Shown here: positions 37,908 through 45,773 of the stretch, piece after piece
Layout of the letters: each line of letters begins with the position of its first letter
Position numbering within the stretch: position 1 is the first letter of the stretch
NCBI GenBank assembly: GCA_030428385.1
Contig: JAUIDY010000016.1
Coordinates: 1-64,000, forward strand
Length of the DNA: 64,000 bases
Source of the DNA: Rhodothermia bacterium
GTDB taxonomy: Bacteria; Bacteroidota; Rhodothermia; Rhodothermales; JAAAOL01
Reading direction: 5' to 3'
Position numbers and translations under genes: made by a program
Notes under the pieces: model-generated
Databases searched by the model: none
What the model saw: only the letters and a program-made list of their open reading frames with translations
What the model was told of the DNA's origin: nothing

Positions 37908-39113
37908 TCACCGTTTGCTCATCTTGTAGAACGCCTCTATCTGATCGCTGAGTTGGTTCAGTTCAATATCGGTGACACGTTCTTGGGCTTGCAGGCGGTT
38001 GATGAGGCGGAAGAGGGCTTGCACGTCCTCGTAGGGCACACCGGAGCGCTCGGCGATGCGTTCGAGCAGGGTGTCGTCGCGGGTATGGGTGGACAGGTTG
38101 AGGGTGGTGCGAACGTAATCTAGGAAAAACGTGATCTTTTTTTGGGCGAGGTCGGTGTGGTTGCCGTGCTGGAAATACAACCGCCCAATGGTCTCCACAA
38201 ACTCCAGCGTGTCGTTGCGCGGCGGCGTGATGACGGGGATAATGCGCTGCCGTCGCTTCGCCCGAAAAACCACAAACAGCACCGTGCCCCCCAGCAGCAG
38301 GTAATACGCCCATTTCAGGTTAGGGTGCAGCAGGATGTAGCGCAGAGGCGTGCTGGCCTGCACGTTTAACGGCTTGTAATGCGCATCCCACCAAGTGGTC
38401 TGCACGGGCAGGTACGACAGCGCCCGCGCTGCATAACTAGCCCCGTCTGCCTGCAGCAGGTGGTAGTTCGTAAACGCAAGCGGCATGAGGTTCATGTAAA
38501 TGGCCCCTTGCCCCCATTCAACGCGGAGAAAATTGGGTTCCTCGACGGCAGCTACATAGCCAAGCACCGACGTGCGGGTGGTGTCGAACGACGTATATAC
38601 CAGCCCGGCCACCCCTTCGCGGAACGTCCACGCTGAATCGGCCTGCAACGCCGGGTTGACAAAGTTAACGCCGAGGGAGTCTTCGCTGAATACCCCCGCC
38701 AAGGCCTGCAACTCATCGGACAGGTTGGTTTTGAGCTTGAGCGTGTCGGCGAAGGTCCCTTTAAAACCGGCGGCCCCCACAAACACCGTATTGCCGCGCC
38801 CCACGAAGTCGAGCAGCCGGCGGGTTTCGGCGGCATCGGGCTCAAACGTTGTGGTCAAAAACACATAGTTGACGTTCCTGAAGGTGGTATCGCCGAGCAC
38901 GAGGTATGGCGGCAAATCCTGCGTCATGATTTCCGCATCGGGGAAAAGTGCTGGGAGCACCTCATACGTCACCTCGCTGCCGTACGGGCGGTCGTCGTCG
39001 CGTTCCAGGCTCCACGTCCAGTCGAGCGCTTCGGGGCTGATCCACTGCGCTGCCACGGCTACCACCAGCGTGGCGACCAGGATGAGCAAATATTTGCGGT
39101 CGTTTTTGGACAA
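37908..39113 (-). CDS. DUF4350 membrane protein
   Basis: 401 aa with an N-terminal TM (LLILVATLVVAVAAQWI, ~9-25) and a second one near 270 (YYLLLGGTVLFVVFRAKRR). The extracytoplasmic part between them has a GATase1/ThuA-like DUF4350 fold (NYVFLTTTFEPDAAETRRLL, GRGNTVFVGAAGF). The C-terminal ~110 residues are a helical cytosolic region. DUF4350 genes typically accompany MoxR and DUF4129, as here. It lies 16 bp after the DUF4129 gene. Confidence 0.82.
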   Translation of the reverse strand: MSKNDRKYLLILVATLVVAVAAQWISPEALDWTWSLERDDDRPYGSEVTYEVLPALFPDAEIMTQDLPPYLVLGDTTFRNVNYVFLTTTFEPDAAETRRLLDFVGRGNTVFVGAAGFKGTFADTLKLKTNLSDELQALAGVFSEDSLGVNFVNPALQADSAWTFREGVAGLVYTSFDTTRTSVLGYVAAVEEPNFLRVEWGQGAIYMNLMPLAFTNYHLLQADGASYAARALSYLPVQTTWWDAHYKPLNVQASTPLRYILLHPNLKWAYYLLLGGTVLFVVFRAKRRQRIIPVITPPRNDTLEFVETIGRLYFQHGNHTDLAQKKITFFLDYVRTTLNLSTHTRDDTLLERIAERSGVPYEDVQALFRLINRLQAQERVTDIELNQLSDQIEAFYKMSKR

Positions 39114-39129
39114 ACGGGTTGGTGTTCTT

Positions 39130-39900
39130 TTAAGGGTGCGCTACAACCGCTCCGGCCTGTGATTCTTCGAACGTGCGAAAGGCTGCTTTGGCGCGGTCGT
39201 AGCGGGCATCATCCACGGGAAGGTCGCCGTACCAGATATACTCAAACAGGTAGGTGACCCGCGCAAAGGCAGGCCGCAGCGACGTCGGCGTCAGTTCGGC
39301 CAGATATTCGTGGTTGGTCTTGTCGGGCTTCCACACGATGCCGCCCTGTTCCTCCAACTGTTGCAACACCTTCAGGTAGCGCAGCCGCACCGCCCGGCGG
39401 TAGTCATGGTCAACCTCCGCCTCGGCAATACGCTCGGCAAAGTTGATGGCCTGCAAGTCACCCTCCATGTCCTCGAACGCCAGCCCTTTCTCCTTGCGGG
39501 TCCCCATAAACAGGCTGCGTGGACTAACCTGCAAAAGCTTGGTAATGGCGAAAAAAAGAACGGCCGCTATCAGCAGGTAAAACAACCACTTGTAGACCCA
39601 TAATGGCACGCGCCCGAATATAGGAATGAGCACTTTTTGCAGCAGCCAATTGCCCAGTTGCGACCACCACGACTCCGTCGTTCCGCTAGCCTCATCATAG
39701 ACAAAATCGGGGTTGTTGCGGAAGGCGTCGAGAACATCAGCAGGCACCGCACGAACGGCCACCGCGCTGGAGTCGTACCGCACGGTCAAGGAGTCCTGGG
39801 CCTGCACCACCGACACGCAGCCCATAAGGACAAAAAGCCATGCGCACCCTCGAAAGCCAAGCCATCCACGGGTAAATATGGACACCGTCCTATTCCTCAT
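39130..39900 (-). CDS. DUF4129 membrane protein
   Basis: 256 aa from ATG 39900. An N-terminal signal or anchor (LFVLMGCVSVVQAQ) and a TM near 110-135 (LFYLLIAAVLFFAITKLL) precede the DUF4129 domain at the C-terminus (HDYRRAVRLRYLKVLQQLEE, then ATYLFEYIWYG-like text). The start overlaps the end of the preceding membrane gene by 11 bp, indicating coupling. In this conserved cluster DUF4129 proteins are likely part of a membrane complex with DUF58/DUF4350 proteins; the role is unknown. Confidence 0.82.
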   Translation of the reverse strand: MRNRTVSIFTRGWLGFRGCAWLFVLMGCVSVVQAQDSLTVRYDSSAVAVRAVPADVLDAFRNNPDFVYDEASGTTESWWSQLGNWLLQKVLIPIFGRVPLWVYKWLFYLLIAAVLFFAITKLLQVSPRSLFMGTRKEKGLAFEDMEGDLQAINFAERIAEAEVDHDYRRAVRLRYLKVLQQLEEQGGIVWKPDKTNHEYLAELTPTSLRPAFARVTYLFEYIWYGDLPVDDARYDRAKAAFRTFEESQAGAVVAHP

Positions 39901-40855
39901 TAGCAGGCGGCTCCAACGGAGGCGGTTCCGTAGCGGGTCGTTCGGGCGGGGCGATCGGACCCACGGCGTCGATGCGGGCCATGAGCCCCGCGTGTTCTTC
40001 CTGCTCGACGAGGCTGTAGTACTGAAAAGCAATGGCGGTGAGGGGAATACAGGCCAGTAGCACCGACGCTACCGTTTGCAGCACCGTTGAGACACCCAAC
40101 ACAACCTGATAGATCATGCTGCCATCGACTTCGCCTTCCAGAGCATGGAATCCATACAAAAAGCCAACGATCATGGCCGGTATCCCAAAGGCATTGCTCA
40201 CCACGTAAAAGATCAGATACGCCAGAAAAATGACGCCCGCCGTCGGCCAGAAGCGCCCTTTAATCAGCGCCCGTGCGCGGCTGAAGGCATCAAGCGCCCC
40301 AATGGACTCCTCTATACGCATGGGATACATGATGGAAAAGGTAAACCCGGCATACACCATCCATACCAAGTACGCAACGGCCCCAAGGCAGGGAATAATA
40401 ACGATGGGAATGGGTACAAAGAGCACCAGCATTAAGAGGAGCGAGGTGACAAACAGCTTCCCAAAATTTGCCTTGGTGGCTGTCCACATCTCATCCACGC
40501 TGATGTCGCCAGACTTCCGTTCCTGATAGTGTTGTATATAACTGAGCAGCACCGCCATCAACACGATGTTCGTGACGATACTCAACACCATCGCCAACCC
40601 CAGGGTGCCCAGGATCGAGGTAAAAAACGCCAACATTTCCTCCTCTCCCTGTGTACTCACTCCCAGCCATTCACCAAAAAACTGCACCTGAAACAGGGCC
40701 ATAAACGCCGAGGTGAGCAGCACCAGCGGCCCCACGATATAAAGCAGGGCTTTACCCAACGGGCGAAAGTTTTCACGGAGGAACTGAAACGTCACATTGA
40801 TGACGTCACCAACCGTTCGAACCTTCCGAAACTCGATAAACGAAGGGGTTTCCAT
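39890..40855 (-). CDS. Polytopic membrane protein of the MoxR cluster
   Basis: 321 aa with about six membrane segments (ALLYIVGPLVLLTSAFMALF; LAMVLSIVTNIVLMAVLL; LFVTSLLLMLVLFVPIPIVI and further ones). The overall pattern resembles DUF975/GDPD-membrane-domain-like proteins that accompany SpoIIM and RDD proteins. The tail is Pro/Glu-rich and cytosolic. It starts 6 bp after SpoIIM and overlaps the DUF4129 gene. The precise family is not certain. Confidence 0.75.
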   Translation of the reverse strand: METPSFIEFRKVRTVGDVINVTFQFLRENFRPLGKALLYIVGPLVLLTSAFMALFQVQFFGEWLGVSTQGEEEMLAFFTSILGTLGLAMVLSIVTNIVLMAVLLSYIQHYQERKSGDISVDEMWTATKANFGKLFVTSLLLMLVLFVPIPIVIIPCLGAVAYLVWMVYAGFTFSIMYPMRIEESIGALDAFSRARALIKGRFWPTAGVIFLAYLIFYVVSNAFGIPAMIVGFLYGFHALEGEVDGSMIYQVVLGVSTVLQTVASVLLACIPLTAIAFQYYSLVEQEEHAGLMARIDAVGPIAPPERPATEPPPLEPPANEE

Positions 40856-40861
40856 AGCGGT

Positions 40862-41824
40862 TTAACTCGTTAACAGGCGTCGTTCGAGGCGAATGGGATA
40901 CACAATAAAATACCACAGCATAAACACCAGCGACCCACCGATGATCGTAAGGCTGAGGGCGAGCGGCATGCCCGTATACCGTGTCACAAATCCTTCCAGG
41001 GTTGCTGCCACGATGATGATCGGCACCACGCCAACCACAATTTTGAGGCCCCGCTTAGCGCCCATCGTGAACGAGCGGAGGCGCGAATAGGTACCGGGAA
41101 ACAGCAACCCGTTCCCCAGAACCAGTCCGGCGGCTCCGGCCACAATAATGGCGAGGATTTCGAGCGTGCCATGAATGTAGACCACCAACAAGGATGACCC
41201 CAGCAATCCTTCGCGGAAAAACAGGGTATGAAACGTGCCCAGCATCACGCCATTGTAGAACAACACCAACCCGGTCCCCACCGAAAACAAAAGCCCCGCT
41301 GCGAAGGCCAGAAACGTAACCCGCACGTTGTTCAACGCGATGTAAAAAGTCATGTCGGCCTGGCGCATCTTTTTGTACACCGCCATCGGGTCGCCCTTTT
41401 CGATGTTTTCGAGGGTCATGTTGACGTACGCATCGCCGAGGATGAGGCGGGTGAAATCGGCATCGCCGAGGGTGGAGAGGACGCCCAGTCCCAGGGCCAG
41501 GATAAAGATGATAAACGCCGTGGCGAGTTCGCGGTGGGCTTCCCGCACCGCCACCGGCACCTCATACCGCCAAAAATACAACAGGCGGCCCGTCTCTTCC
41601 TTTTTGTTGCGGTAAACAGCGGCATGCACCTCGGCGGCCAATTCGTTCAGATACCGTGTGGTCTTGCTGTTCGGATAAAACGTGCGGGCGTACGCAAGGT
41701 CGTCTGTTACCTCGATAAACAACTCGGCGAGGCGGTCCGGGTCGCCGGTGCGGTCGTGGCGCACCAACTGCTCGAACTGCTTCCATTTCTCGGCGTTTTG
41801 CTTTAAAAAGGCGACTTCGCGCAT
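40862..41824 (-). CDS. Stage II sporulation protein M-like membrane protein
   Basis: 320 aa of the SpoIIM superfamily. A cytosolic helical N-terminus (~1-95) is followed by five or six TM helices. Family motifs are NNVRVTFLAFAAGLLFSVGT and VYIHGTLEILAIIVAGAAGL, with the conserved HG(T)xE. The organism need not sporulate; the family occurs widely beside RDD and DUF4129 genes. It is the first gene of the minus-strand run and is divergent from the RDD gene across 159 bp that contains a palindrome. Confidence 0.88.
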   Translation of the reverse strand: MREVAFLKQNAEKWKQFEQLVRHDRTGDPDRLAELFIEVTDDLAYARTFYPNSKTTRYLNELAAEVHAAVYRNKKEETGRLLYFWRYEVPVAVREAHRELATAFIIFILALGLGVLSTLGDADFTRLILGDAYVNMTLENIEKGDPMAVYKKMRQADMTFYIALNNVRVTFLAFAAGLLFSVGTGLVLFYNGVMLGTFHTLFFREGLLGSSLLVVYIHGTLEILAIIVAGAAGLVLGNGLLFPGTYSRLRSFTMGAKRGLKIVVGVVPIIIVAATLEGFVTRYTGMPLALSLTIIGGSLVFMLWYFIVYPIRLERRLLTS

Positions 41825-41939
41825 ATGCGTTTTGGATTTAACAAACGGGTCTGATCAACTATTATCCCCTTCCCCCGTGCTCATAATCTCCCACGCTTCC
41901 ATTCTCCCTTTCCTAGAATCCTTGTATCTTCAGGCGACG

Positions 41940-41955
41940 TTGCGCCGTGGCGCAA
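41940..41955. promoter_or_regulatory. Palindrome in the SpoIIM/RDD divergent promoter region
   Basis: TTGCGCC-GT-GGCGCAA, perfect 7-bp arms. It lies 28 bp upstream of the RDD GTG and 115 bp upstream of the SpoIIM start, placed to control both operons. TTGTATCTTC (41922-41931) lies just before it. Confidence 0.45.
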
Positions 41956-41983
41956 GATAAACATCCGACGTACCGAAAATCTC

Positions 41984-42703
41984 GTGGATCGCGTACATAT
42001 TCAAACCGCACAGAATGTTGCCATTCAATTTGAGGTAGCGGGCCTGGGCGACCGGGTGGTGGCCGCCTTGCTCGATTGGTTGATCACGTCAGCCTATCTC
42101 ATGGCGGCCATTATTACGCTGGCAGCCATGGAAATCCAAAGTGTGGCTGCTTTTGGCTTTGCCTCCCTCCCCTATTTCCTCTATTACTTCGGCTGCGAAG
42201 TCCTAATGAATGGCCAGACCATTGGGAAGATGGCGGTCAAGATCAAGGTGGTACGCCTGGATGGCAGCCAGCCTGCGGTGAGCCACTTCCTCCTGCGCGC
42301 CATTCTTCGCCCCATCGACGTCACCCTCACTTCGGGCATGGTGGGACTGATCACCATCCTCGTTAACGGCAAAGGCCAACGCCTCGGCGACCTGGCTGCC
42401 GGTACCACGGTCGTTAAGCTTGTCCAGCGCACCCGCCTCAGCGACACGGTTTTTGCCCGCCTCGACGCCGCCCACACCGTCACCTTTCCCGAGGTGAACG
42501 CGTTGACCGACCACGATGTGGAAACCGCGAAAGAGGTGCTCAATACCCTGGTTACGCAATCGCGCTCGCACATCACCCAGCAGTTGGGCTTGAAGATGAA
42601 AGCCGCTCTCGAACACAAGATGGGCACCTCGTCTGACCTGCCCCTCGTCGAGTTTCTGCGCACCGTTATTAAGGACTATAACTGGGTAGCAGGACGGGTT
42701 TAG
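41984..42703 (+). CDS. RDD family membrane protein
   Basis: 239 aa from GTG 41984. The RDD domain is typical: FEVAGLGDRVVAALLDWLI, GCEVLMNGQTIGKMAVKIKV, RAILRPIDV and GKGQRLGDLAAGTTVV. Two to three TM helices are followed by a cytosolic helical tail of about 100 residues. RDD proteins recur with SpoIIM/DUF4129/MoxR clusters; the molecular role is unknown. The stop codon lies in the loop of a hairpin (42688-42710). Confidence 0.9.
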   Translation: MDRVHIQTAQNVAIQFEVAGLGDRVVAALLDWLITSAYLMAAIITLAAMEIQSVAAFGFASLPYFLYYFGCEVLMNGQTIGKMAVKIKVVRLDGSQPAVSHFLLRAILRPIDVTLTSGMVGLITILVNGKGQRLGDLAAGTTVVKLVQRTRLSDTVFARLDAAHTVTFPEVNALTDHDVETAKEVLNTLVTQSRSHITQQLGLKMKAALEHKMGTSSDLPLVEFLRTVIKDYNWVAGRV

Positions 42704-42710
42704 TCCTGCT
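42688..42710 (+). terminator. Hairpin over the RDD stop codon
   Basis: AGCAGGAC (42688-42695) pairs perfectly with GTCCTGCT (42703-42710); the loop holds part of the TAG stop. There is no T-run, so its function as a terminator is doubtful; it may protect the 3' end. Confidence 0.35.
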
Positions 42711-43067
42711 GGGCTACCGGTGAACCGATCCGTTCCTCAATACCACCGACTACATCTCCACATATGACCGCAACCCAATCAGCGACCTACGCGGGGTCTA
42801 GGCCCGGTATTTTTTCCAAAGGCGAGGCGTTTCCTTGTACAAGGTCCCCTGAAATTGCACAAGTGAGAAGCCGAGACAATGGGAGTGAGAAACAAAAGTT
42901 CTAAAAGCATTCAGAAGCATGAAATCAAAACCATTATTGCTTGTAGCCCTTTGGCTTTCTGACGATTGAATCCTTATTATGAAGAAGCAGACTCAACATG
43001 TATAATAAGTAGTTCTAGTTCTCTACGGGGCTGTCATATTAGCCTCGCTTTTTATCTCGCTTCTCTC
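42704..43067. other. Gene-free stretch leading into the accessory islet
   Basis: 364 bp with no credible gene. Base composition shifts from GC-rich to AT-rich from about 42.85 kb, marking the edge of the glycosyltransferase/FkbM islet. No transposase remnant, tRNA or clear direct repeat was seen. Confidence 0.5.
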
Positions 43068-44036
43068 ATGTCTAGTTCTATTCGGCTGTACTTCAATACG
43101 TCCGGTGATCGCTTTTGGAACCGCCAGGAGTGGTTTGGGATGCTAGACCGACTTGCTCCCCATGCCCAACGAGCGACGGTGGTAGATCGGGAATACGACG
43201 CCGACCTTGTTGTCGTAACCCGAGCACCGTGGAAGGGGTGGGCCTCGCTCTGCCCGGTTGCAGGGCGGGGTATTCTTGCCCGAAAAGGCGAGGGGCCACC
43301 AGCAGTTGCTTGGGACACCTGCGACTACGCAGTGGGAGTTCTCCCGGGCCTCTATGCCTCTCTCCCCCGTGCCTTTTTCGATCCTCGGCGGCACCGGGCC
43401 TGTTCGTACCCTCTCACGTATAACGATAGAATTCACAGCTTCGACCTAAGCGATGCGGAGGTCCTTGTCACGTTCCATGGGAGTATGACCCACCCCGTCC
43501 GCCGAGCTGTTGTAGCTGGCCTTGCTCACCACGATCGGTGCGCTGTCGAGATCCAAGAGAATGCTTGGGGAGATGTGTTGAAACCGGACGGCGAAAACAT
43601 GCGGCGGGCGTACGCGGAGTCTCTGCGGCGATCAAAGTTCTTCCTATGTCCTCGTGGGAAGGGGACGGGATCCATTCGGCTGTTCGAGACAATGCGTGCC
43701 GGACGGGTGCCTGTCGTTCTATCCGACGACTACGTTTTCCATGGAGAGGGGTTGGAAGATGGGCCGGATTGGGAGTCGTTTTGCCTCGTTGTCCCTGAGG
43801 CAGAGGCCGCAACAGTGCACGCAATGTGCGAAAGAGCAGAGGACCGATGGAAAGAAATGGCGACCCGTGCACGCGAGGCATGGGAGTTGTACTACTCGGA
43901 CGAAGTACTTTTGGATCAGGTGGCGAACGATCTCTCCGATGTGGCGAGGCAGGAGACGGGGGTGGTCGGAGCTGCTCGTATCGTGGCGGCAATCGGCCGG
44001 AATGCGGTAACCAGGACAGTAGGAAGGCTCCGTTAA
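43068..44036 (+). CDS. Exostosin-like (GT47) glycosyltransferase
   Basis: 322-aa cytosolic glycosyltransferase. The C-terminal half matches the exostosin/GT47 donor domain: LVTFHGSMTHPVRRA, SLRRSKFFLCPRGKGTGSIR, then LFETMRAGRVPVVLSDDYVF. In this family the Arg and Glu of the last block contact the sugar nucleotide. The target glycan is unknown. ATG 43068 is chosen because the longer frame begins with a low-complexity run. It is followed by an FkbM methyltransferase gene, so the pair may modify a surface glycan. Confidence 0.82.
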   Translation: MSSSIRLYFNTSGDRFWNRQEWFGMLDRLAPHAQRATVVDREYDADLVVVTRAPWKGWASLCPVAGRGILARKGEGPPAVAWDTCDYAVGVLPGLYASLPRAFFDPRRHRACSYPLTYNDRIHSFDLSDAEVLVTFHGSMTHPVRRAVVAGLAHHDRCAVEIQENAWGDVLKPDGENMRRAYAESLRRSKFFLCPRGKGTGSIRLFETMRAGRVPVVLSDDYVFHGEGLEDGPDWESFCLVVPEAEAATVHAMCERAEDRWKEMATRAREAWELYYSDEVLLDQVANDLSDVARQETGVVGAARIVAAIGRNAVTRTVGRLR

Positions 44037-44193
44037 GTGGCGTCGATGCCCGGAGTACTGCAATCACTTTCTAGCTGAAGAGGGTGTCAAAGTTCGACGC
44101 TTACATTCTGCCGACCCTTCTTCTTAGTTTTTTAATCCAAACCTTGCCCCCCCTCGGCCCAATAACATTCATGCTATAGCCGTTAGCTCAGAT

Positions 44194-45003
44194 ATGAACA
44201 AAGTGATATACGATTTTGGATCAAACAACGGAGATGATATACCGTATTATCTTTTGAAATCTGACATCGTAGTCGCAATAGAAGCAAATCCAGATCTATG
44301 TCAATGTATCAGTGATAGGTTCAATGATGAGATAGCACAAGGAAGAGTTATTCTTGAGAATTGTGTTATAAATACAAATGATGATAAAAATTATAATGAC
44401 TTCTATATACATAAAAAAAATCATGTTAAAAGCCAGATAGATGAACCTGATAATAGCATAATCCACGAATTTGATAAATACCTACTTCCTTCCAAATCGG
44501 TTAGGCAAATCATTCATGATCACGGAGATCCTTTCTACATAAAGATAGATTTAGAAGGATATGACGGGACTGTCCTTAAAAATTTACTAAACGAAGGCAT
44601 CATACCACCATATATATCGGCGGAGTCACATAGCATAGATACCCTGTCATCCCTTATTTGTATGGGGTATCCAGCTTTTAAACTCGTCAAAGGAAAGGAA
44701 GTAGCCGACTTATACTCTGAGTGTCAAGTGCATAGTCCTCAAGGGGTGGTTAACTATTCATTTCCTCACCATTCGGCTGGCCCCTTTGGCAATGATATAA
44801 ATAGTCCCTGGATGTCGGCTGAATACCTGTTCCGCTACTTAGCGTTTGATGGATGGGGTTGGAAAGATATTCATGCATCAATGTTAGATGCACCAGACAC
44901 AAGCTTGAACATTAATGCAACGAAATACTATACTAATAAGTATTATAATAAGATAATAAAAAAGTTAAGAAAACAATCAAATTGGTTGCACAACAGGAAA
45001 TGA
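44194..45003 (+). CDS. FkbM-like methyltransferase, AT-rich
   Basis: 269 aa. The SAM-binding core reads VIYDFGSNNGDDIPYYL and VVAIEANPDLCQCISDRF; FYIKIDLEGYDGTVLKNLL is the FkbM DxEG block. FkbM enzymes O-methylate sugars or small molecules. The gene is strikingly AT-rich, with runs such as aaaaaaaat and A/T third positions, unlike all of its neighbours, which points to recent horizontal transfer. The C-terminal ~100 residues (around NDINSPWMSAEYLFRYLAFD) are an extra region with a Lys/Asn-rich tail. A 157-bp gap separates it from the glycosyltransferase. Confidence 0.82.
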   Translation: MNKVIYDFGSNNGDDIPYYLLKSDIVVAIEANPDLCQCISDRFNDEIAQGRVILENCVINTNDDKNYNDFYIHKKNHVKSQIDEPDNSIIHEFDKYLLPSKSVRQIIHDHGDPFYIKIDLEGYDGTVLKNLLNEGIIPPYISAESHSIDTLSSLICMGYPAFKLVKGKEVADLYSECQVHSPQGVVNYSFPHHSAGPFGNDINSPWMSAEYLFRYLAFDGWGWKDIHASMLDAPDTSLNINATKYYTNKYYNKIIKKLRKQSNWLHNRK

Positions 45004-45205
45004 ACATAGCTGGGCAAATCCTAGGGTGAGCCAACCAAGGTATGTTGGGAAATCCAAACACTGAAAACTTGGAGGCATGCACATAGCAAAAGCTCGACTA
45101 TGTCCTAATGCTGCATTGGCCTGTATAAGAAAGCATCACTCGAACCTGAGATACCCAGGATCGGCAACCATTCCTGTCCACTTGGAGCCTTACCAAAGGC
45201 ATCGT

Positions 45206-45649
45206 TCAATTATCGGGGGCACCATCCAGAATCCACTGCCGGATTGCGTCAATCTCATCGGCAGATAATGCGGTCCGCCCCAACGGCATCCGCCCGCCTG
45301 AAATATCCGAATCGCCCTGTACCTTTTTCACCAGATAACTGGCATCCGGATCACCAGGAGCAATGCGCAATAAGTCCGAACGCCCGATGCTGGATACATT
45401 CACGGTGTTATTTCGGGTGGACCCTCCTTCCAGGCTCATGCCCTGCGCCGGGCTGCCCCCGGCATGACATCCTGAGGTGGCACATTTGGGGCTGAAAATG
45501 AGTTGCTGAATTGAAGAAAGCGTGGGTTCCAGTTGTACAGGGGTGGGGTTGTTATCTCCATTGCCATCGTCGTTTGCAGAAACAGGGTCACTTTCGCTGC
45601 ACCCAGCGAGCACAAACAGGGCGAGACAGAAGACAAGAAAAAGCCGCAT
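45206..45649 (-). CDS. Lipoprotein with CX4CH cytochrome-c-like domain
   Basis: 147 aa. Lipobox LAGC (Cys17) and an acidic Asn/Asp-rich linker precede a domain that matches the planctomycete-type cytochrome c pattern: CATSGCHAGG (C56, C61, H62), GDPDASYLVKKVQGD, GGRMPLGRTALSADEIDAIR and WILDGAPDN. The heme motif is CX4CH rather than CXXCH; such spacing is known but uncommon. The Met of GGRMP could be the second ligand. It is downstream of, and on the same strand as, the TonB receptor (124 bp), so a role in redox handling of an imported metal or heme is possible. Confidence 0.8.
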   Translation of the reverse strand: MRLFLVFCLALFVLAGCSESDPVSANDDGNGDNNPTPVQLEPTLSSIQQLIFSPKCATSGCHAGGSPAQGMSLEGGSTRNNTVNVSSIGRSDLLRIAPGDPDASYLVKKVQGDSDISGGRMPLGRTALSADEIDAIRQWILDGAPDN

Positions 45650-45773
45650 GAGGGAGAGGGGTTGGGGGTGGTGAGAACACGTTGGCGGCCGTACCCATTT
45701 GAGGGAGAACAGCGCAACGCCGTAACACCCTCACAGTACATGATCCCTCACAAATGACCAGTGCCAGCGGTAT

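Noticed and set aside
45077-45268. 63-codon frame after the FkbM gene
   Set aside because: No recognisable domain, overlaps the end of the CX4CH lipoprotein gene on the other strand; treated as non-coding.
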